A stretch of DNA of 7,479 bases from Alphaproteobacteria bacterium (GTDB lineage: Bacteria > Pseudomonadota > Alphaproteobacteria > Acetobacterales > Acetobacteraceae). Position 1 is the first letter of the stretch, and each line of letters starts with the position of its first letter. Below the pieces are notes generated by a model. The model searched no databases and was not told the origin of the DNA. It saw only the letters and a list, made by a program, of their open reading frames with translations. The translations under genes and the position numbers were made by a program. This document shows, one piece after another, positions 6,503 through 7,479 of the stretch. The stretch spans positions 1-7,479 of the forward strand of contig JAAFHD010000167.1 in NCBI GenBank assembly GCA_013298245.1, written 5' to 3'.

Positions 6503-7479
6503 TGCGCGTTGGTATCAATGGCATGGGGCGCATCGGGCGGCTGGCCTTGCGCGCGGCGATGGGGGCGGCGGCGCGGCAGGATGACGATCCGCGCGCCGGC
6601 AACCGGCTGGATGTGGTGCATGTGAATGAGGTGAAGGGCGGTGCGGCGGCGTGTGCGCATCTGCTGGAATTTGATTCTGTGCAGGGGCGGTGGCGCGCGG
6701 CGTTCGGCCATGAGGCGGATGCGGTGCGGATCGGCGCGAAGAGGATCGGGTTTTCCGAACACGCCGCGCCGGGGACGATTCCGTGGGGCGATATAGGTGT
6801 TGACCTGGTGCTGGAATGCACGGGGAAATTCCTCTCGCCGGAGGTGCTGCAGGGCCATCTGGACCGTGGCGCCAAGCGGGTGATCGTGGCCGCACCCGTG
6901 AAGTTCGACAGCGTGCTGAACATCGTCGTTGGGGTGAATCACGGGCTGTATGATCCGGCGCGGCACCCGATCGTGACGGCGGCGTCCTGCACCACGAATT
7001 GCCTGGCACCGGTGGTCAAGGTGGTGCACGAGGCGATCGGCATTCGGCACGGGCAGATCACGACGATCCATGACCCGACCAACACCAATGTGGTGGTGGA
7101 TGCGCCGCACAAGGATTTGCGCCGCGCGCGCTCTGCGATGCTGTCATTGCAGCCGACCACGACGGGCAGTGCGACGGCGATTGCGCTGATCTATCCGGAG
7201 CTGAAGGGCAAGCTGAATGGCCATGCCGTGCGCGCGCCGGTGTTGAATGCGTCGCTGACCGATTGCGTATTTGAGCTGCGGCGCGAGACCACGGCGGTGG
7301 AGGTGAATGCGCTGTTCGCGGCCGCTGCTGCCGGGCCGTTGGCGGGCATTCTGGGGTATGAGGAAAGGCCGCTGGTCAGCGCCGATTATGCGCGGGATAC
7401 GCGCAGTTCCATCATCGATGCGCCGAGCACCATGGTGACCGATGGCACACTGCTGAAAATCTACGCCTGGTATGACAAT
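6502..7479 (+). CDS. gap: ArsJ-associated glyceraldehyde-3-phosphate dehydrogenase (partial, C-terminus beyond window)
   Basis: 326 codons are visible up to the window edge; probably only some 10-20 C-terminal residues are missing, since the YAWYDN motif near the GAPDH C-terminus has just been reached. The NAD-binding loop is [10 protein letters not shown] (residues 4-13), the catalytic nucleophile is Cys163 in AASCTTNC, and the general base is His190 in TTIHDPTN. Several stretches are those of the arsenic-operon GAPDH branch rather than glycolytic Gap[33 protein letters not shown] and [13 protein letters not shown]. In that pathway the enzyme uses arsenate in place of phosphate to make 1-arseno-3-phosphoglycerate, an unstable compound exported by ArsJ. 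The gene starts within the arsRC stop (TGATG overlap), which is a coupled operon arrangement supporting the arsenic role. The arsJ gene is expected immediately downstream but cannot be seen. Confidence 0.93.
   Translation, partial: MRVGINGMGRIGRLALRAAMGAAARQDDDPRAGNRLDVVHVNEVKGGAAACAHLLEFDSVQGRWRAAFGHEADAVRIGAKRIGFSEHAAPGTIPWGDIGVDLVLECTGKFLSPEVLQGHLDRGAKRVIVAAPVKFDSVLNIVVGVNHGLYDPARHPIVTAASCTTNCLAPVVKVVHEAIGIRHGQITTIHDPTNTNVVVDAPHKDLRRARSAMLSLQPTTTGSATAIALIYPELKGKLNGHAVRAPVLNASLTDCVFELRRETTAVEVNALFAAAAAGPLAGILGYEERPLVSADYARDTRSSIIDAPSTMVTDGTLLKIYAWYDN

Noticed and set aside
6385..7110. 241-codon minus-strand open frame opposite arsC and GAPDH
   Set aside because: It is the antisense shadow of a clearly conserved GAPDH and has no domain of its own.
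6502..7479. GAPDH as the housekeeping glycolytic enzyme
   Set aside because: The start overlaps the arsRC stop and the stretches around the catalytic His and the C-terminal half match the arsenic-operon branch, so a glycolytic role is less likely.
1..7479. CRISPR arrays, insertion sequences, tRNA genes or phage genes
   Set aside because: I looked for direct-repeat arrays, transposase motifs, cloverleaf sequences and phage-like genes and saw none.

Overview
The window is GC-rich and reads as an ordinary chromosomal segment of an alphaproteobacterium. Codon usage is strongly GC3-biased. It carries a DUF4169 protein, which I know mainly from alphaproteobacteria, and an AcnA-type aconitase of alphaproteobacterial style. 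My guess is Rhodospirillales/Acetobacteraceae, but this is an inference from style and no taxonomic marker is present. I see no insertion sequences, tRNA or rRNA genes, CRISPR array or prophage genes.

Left part (1-3674). A partial minus-strand gene for a GSU2403-family nucleotidyltransferase-fold protein runs off the left edge. Its start codon touches a perfect 14-bp inverted repeat. Next comes an intrinsic terminator for the large minus-strand aconitase gene acnA, which has a visible ribosome binding site. A 222-bp divergent intergenic region separates acnA from the next gene.

Middle part (3675-5607). A plus-strand methyltransferase with a DUF4214-like N-terminus converges, with only 5 bp between stop codons, on a minus-strand dienelactone hydrolase-family gene. 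That gene is in turn divergent, across 35 bp, from a tiny DUF4169 gene.

Right part (5660-7479). This is the most interesting region: an arsenic-resistance operon. Its first gene encodes an ArsR-type repressor fused in frame to a thioredoxin-type arsenate reductase (ArsC). The junction keeps a textbook Shine-Dalgarno sequence and ATG, so the locus may make both a fusion and a free ArsC. The stop codon overlaps the start of a GAPDH of the ArsJ-associated type. That enzyme is known to form 1-arseno-3-phosphoglycerate for export by ArsJ. The arsJ gene itself is not visible but is predicted just past the right edge. Together these genes would sense arsenic, reduce arsenate, and conjugate arsenate to glyceraldehyde-3-phosphate for efflux.
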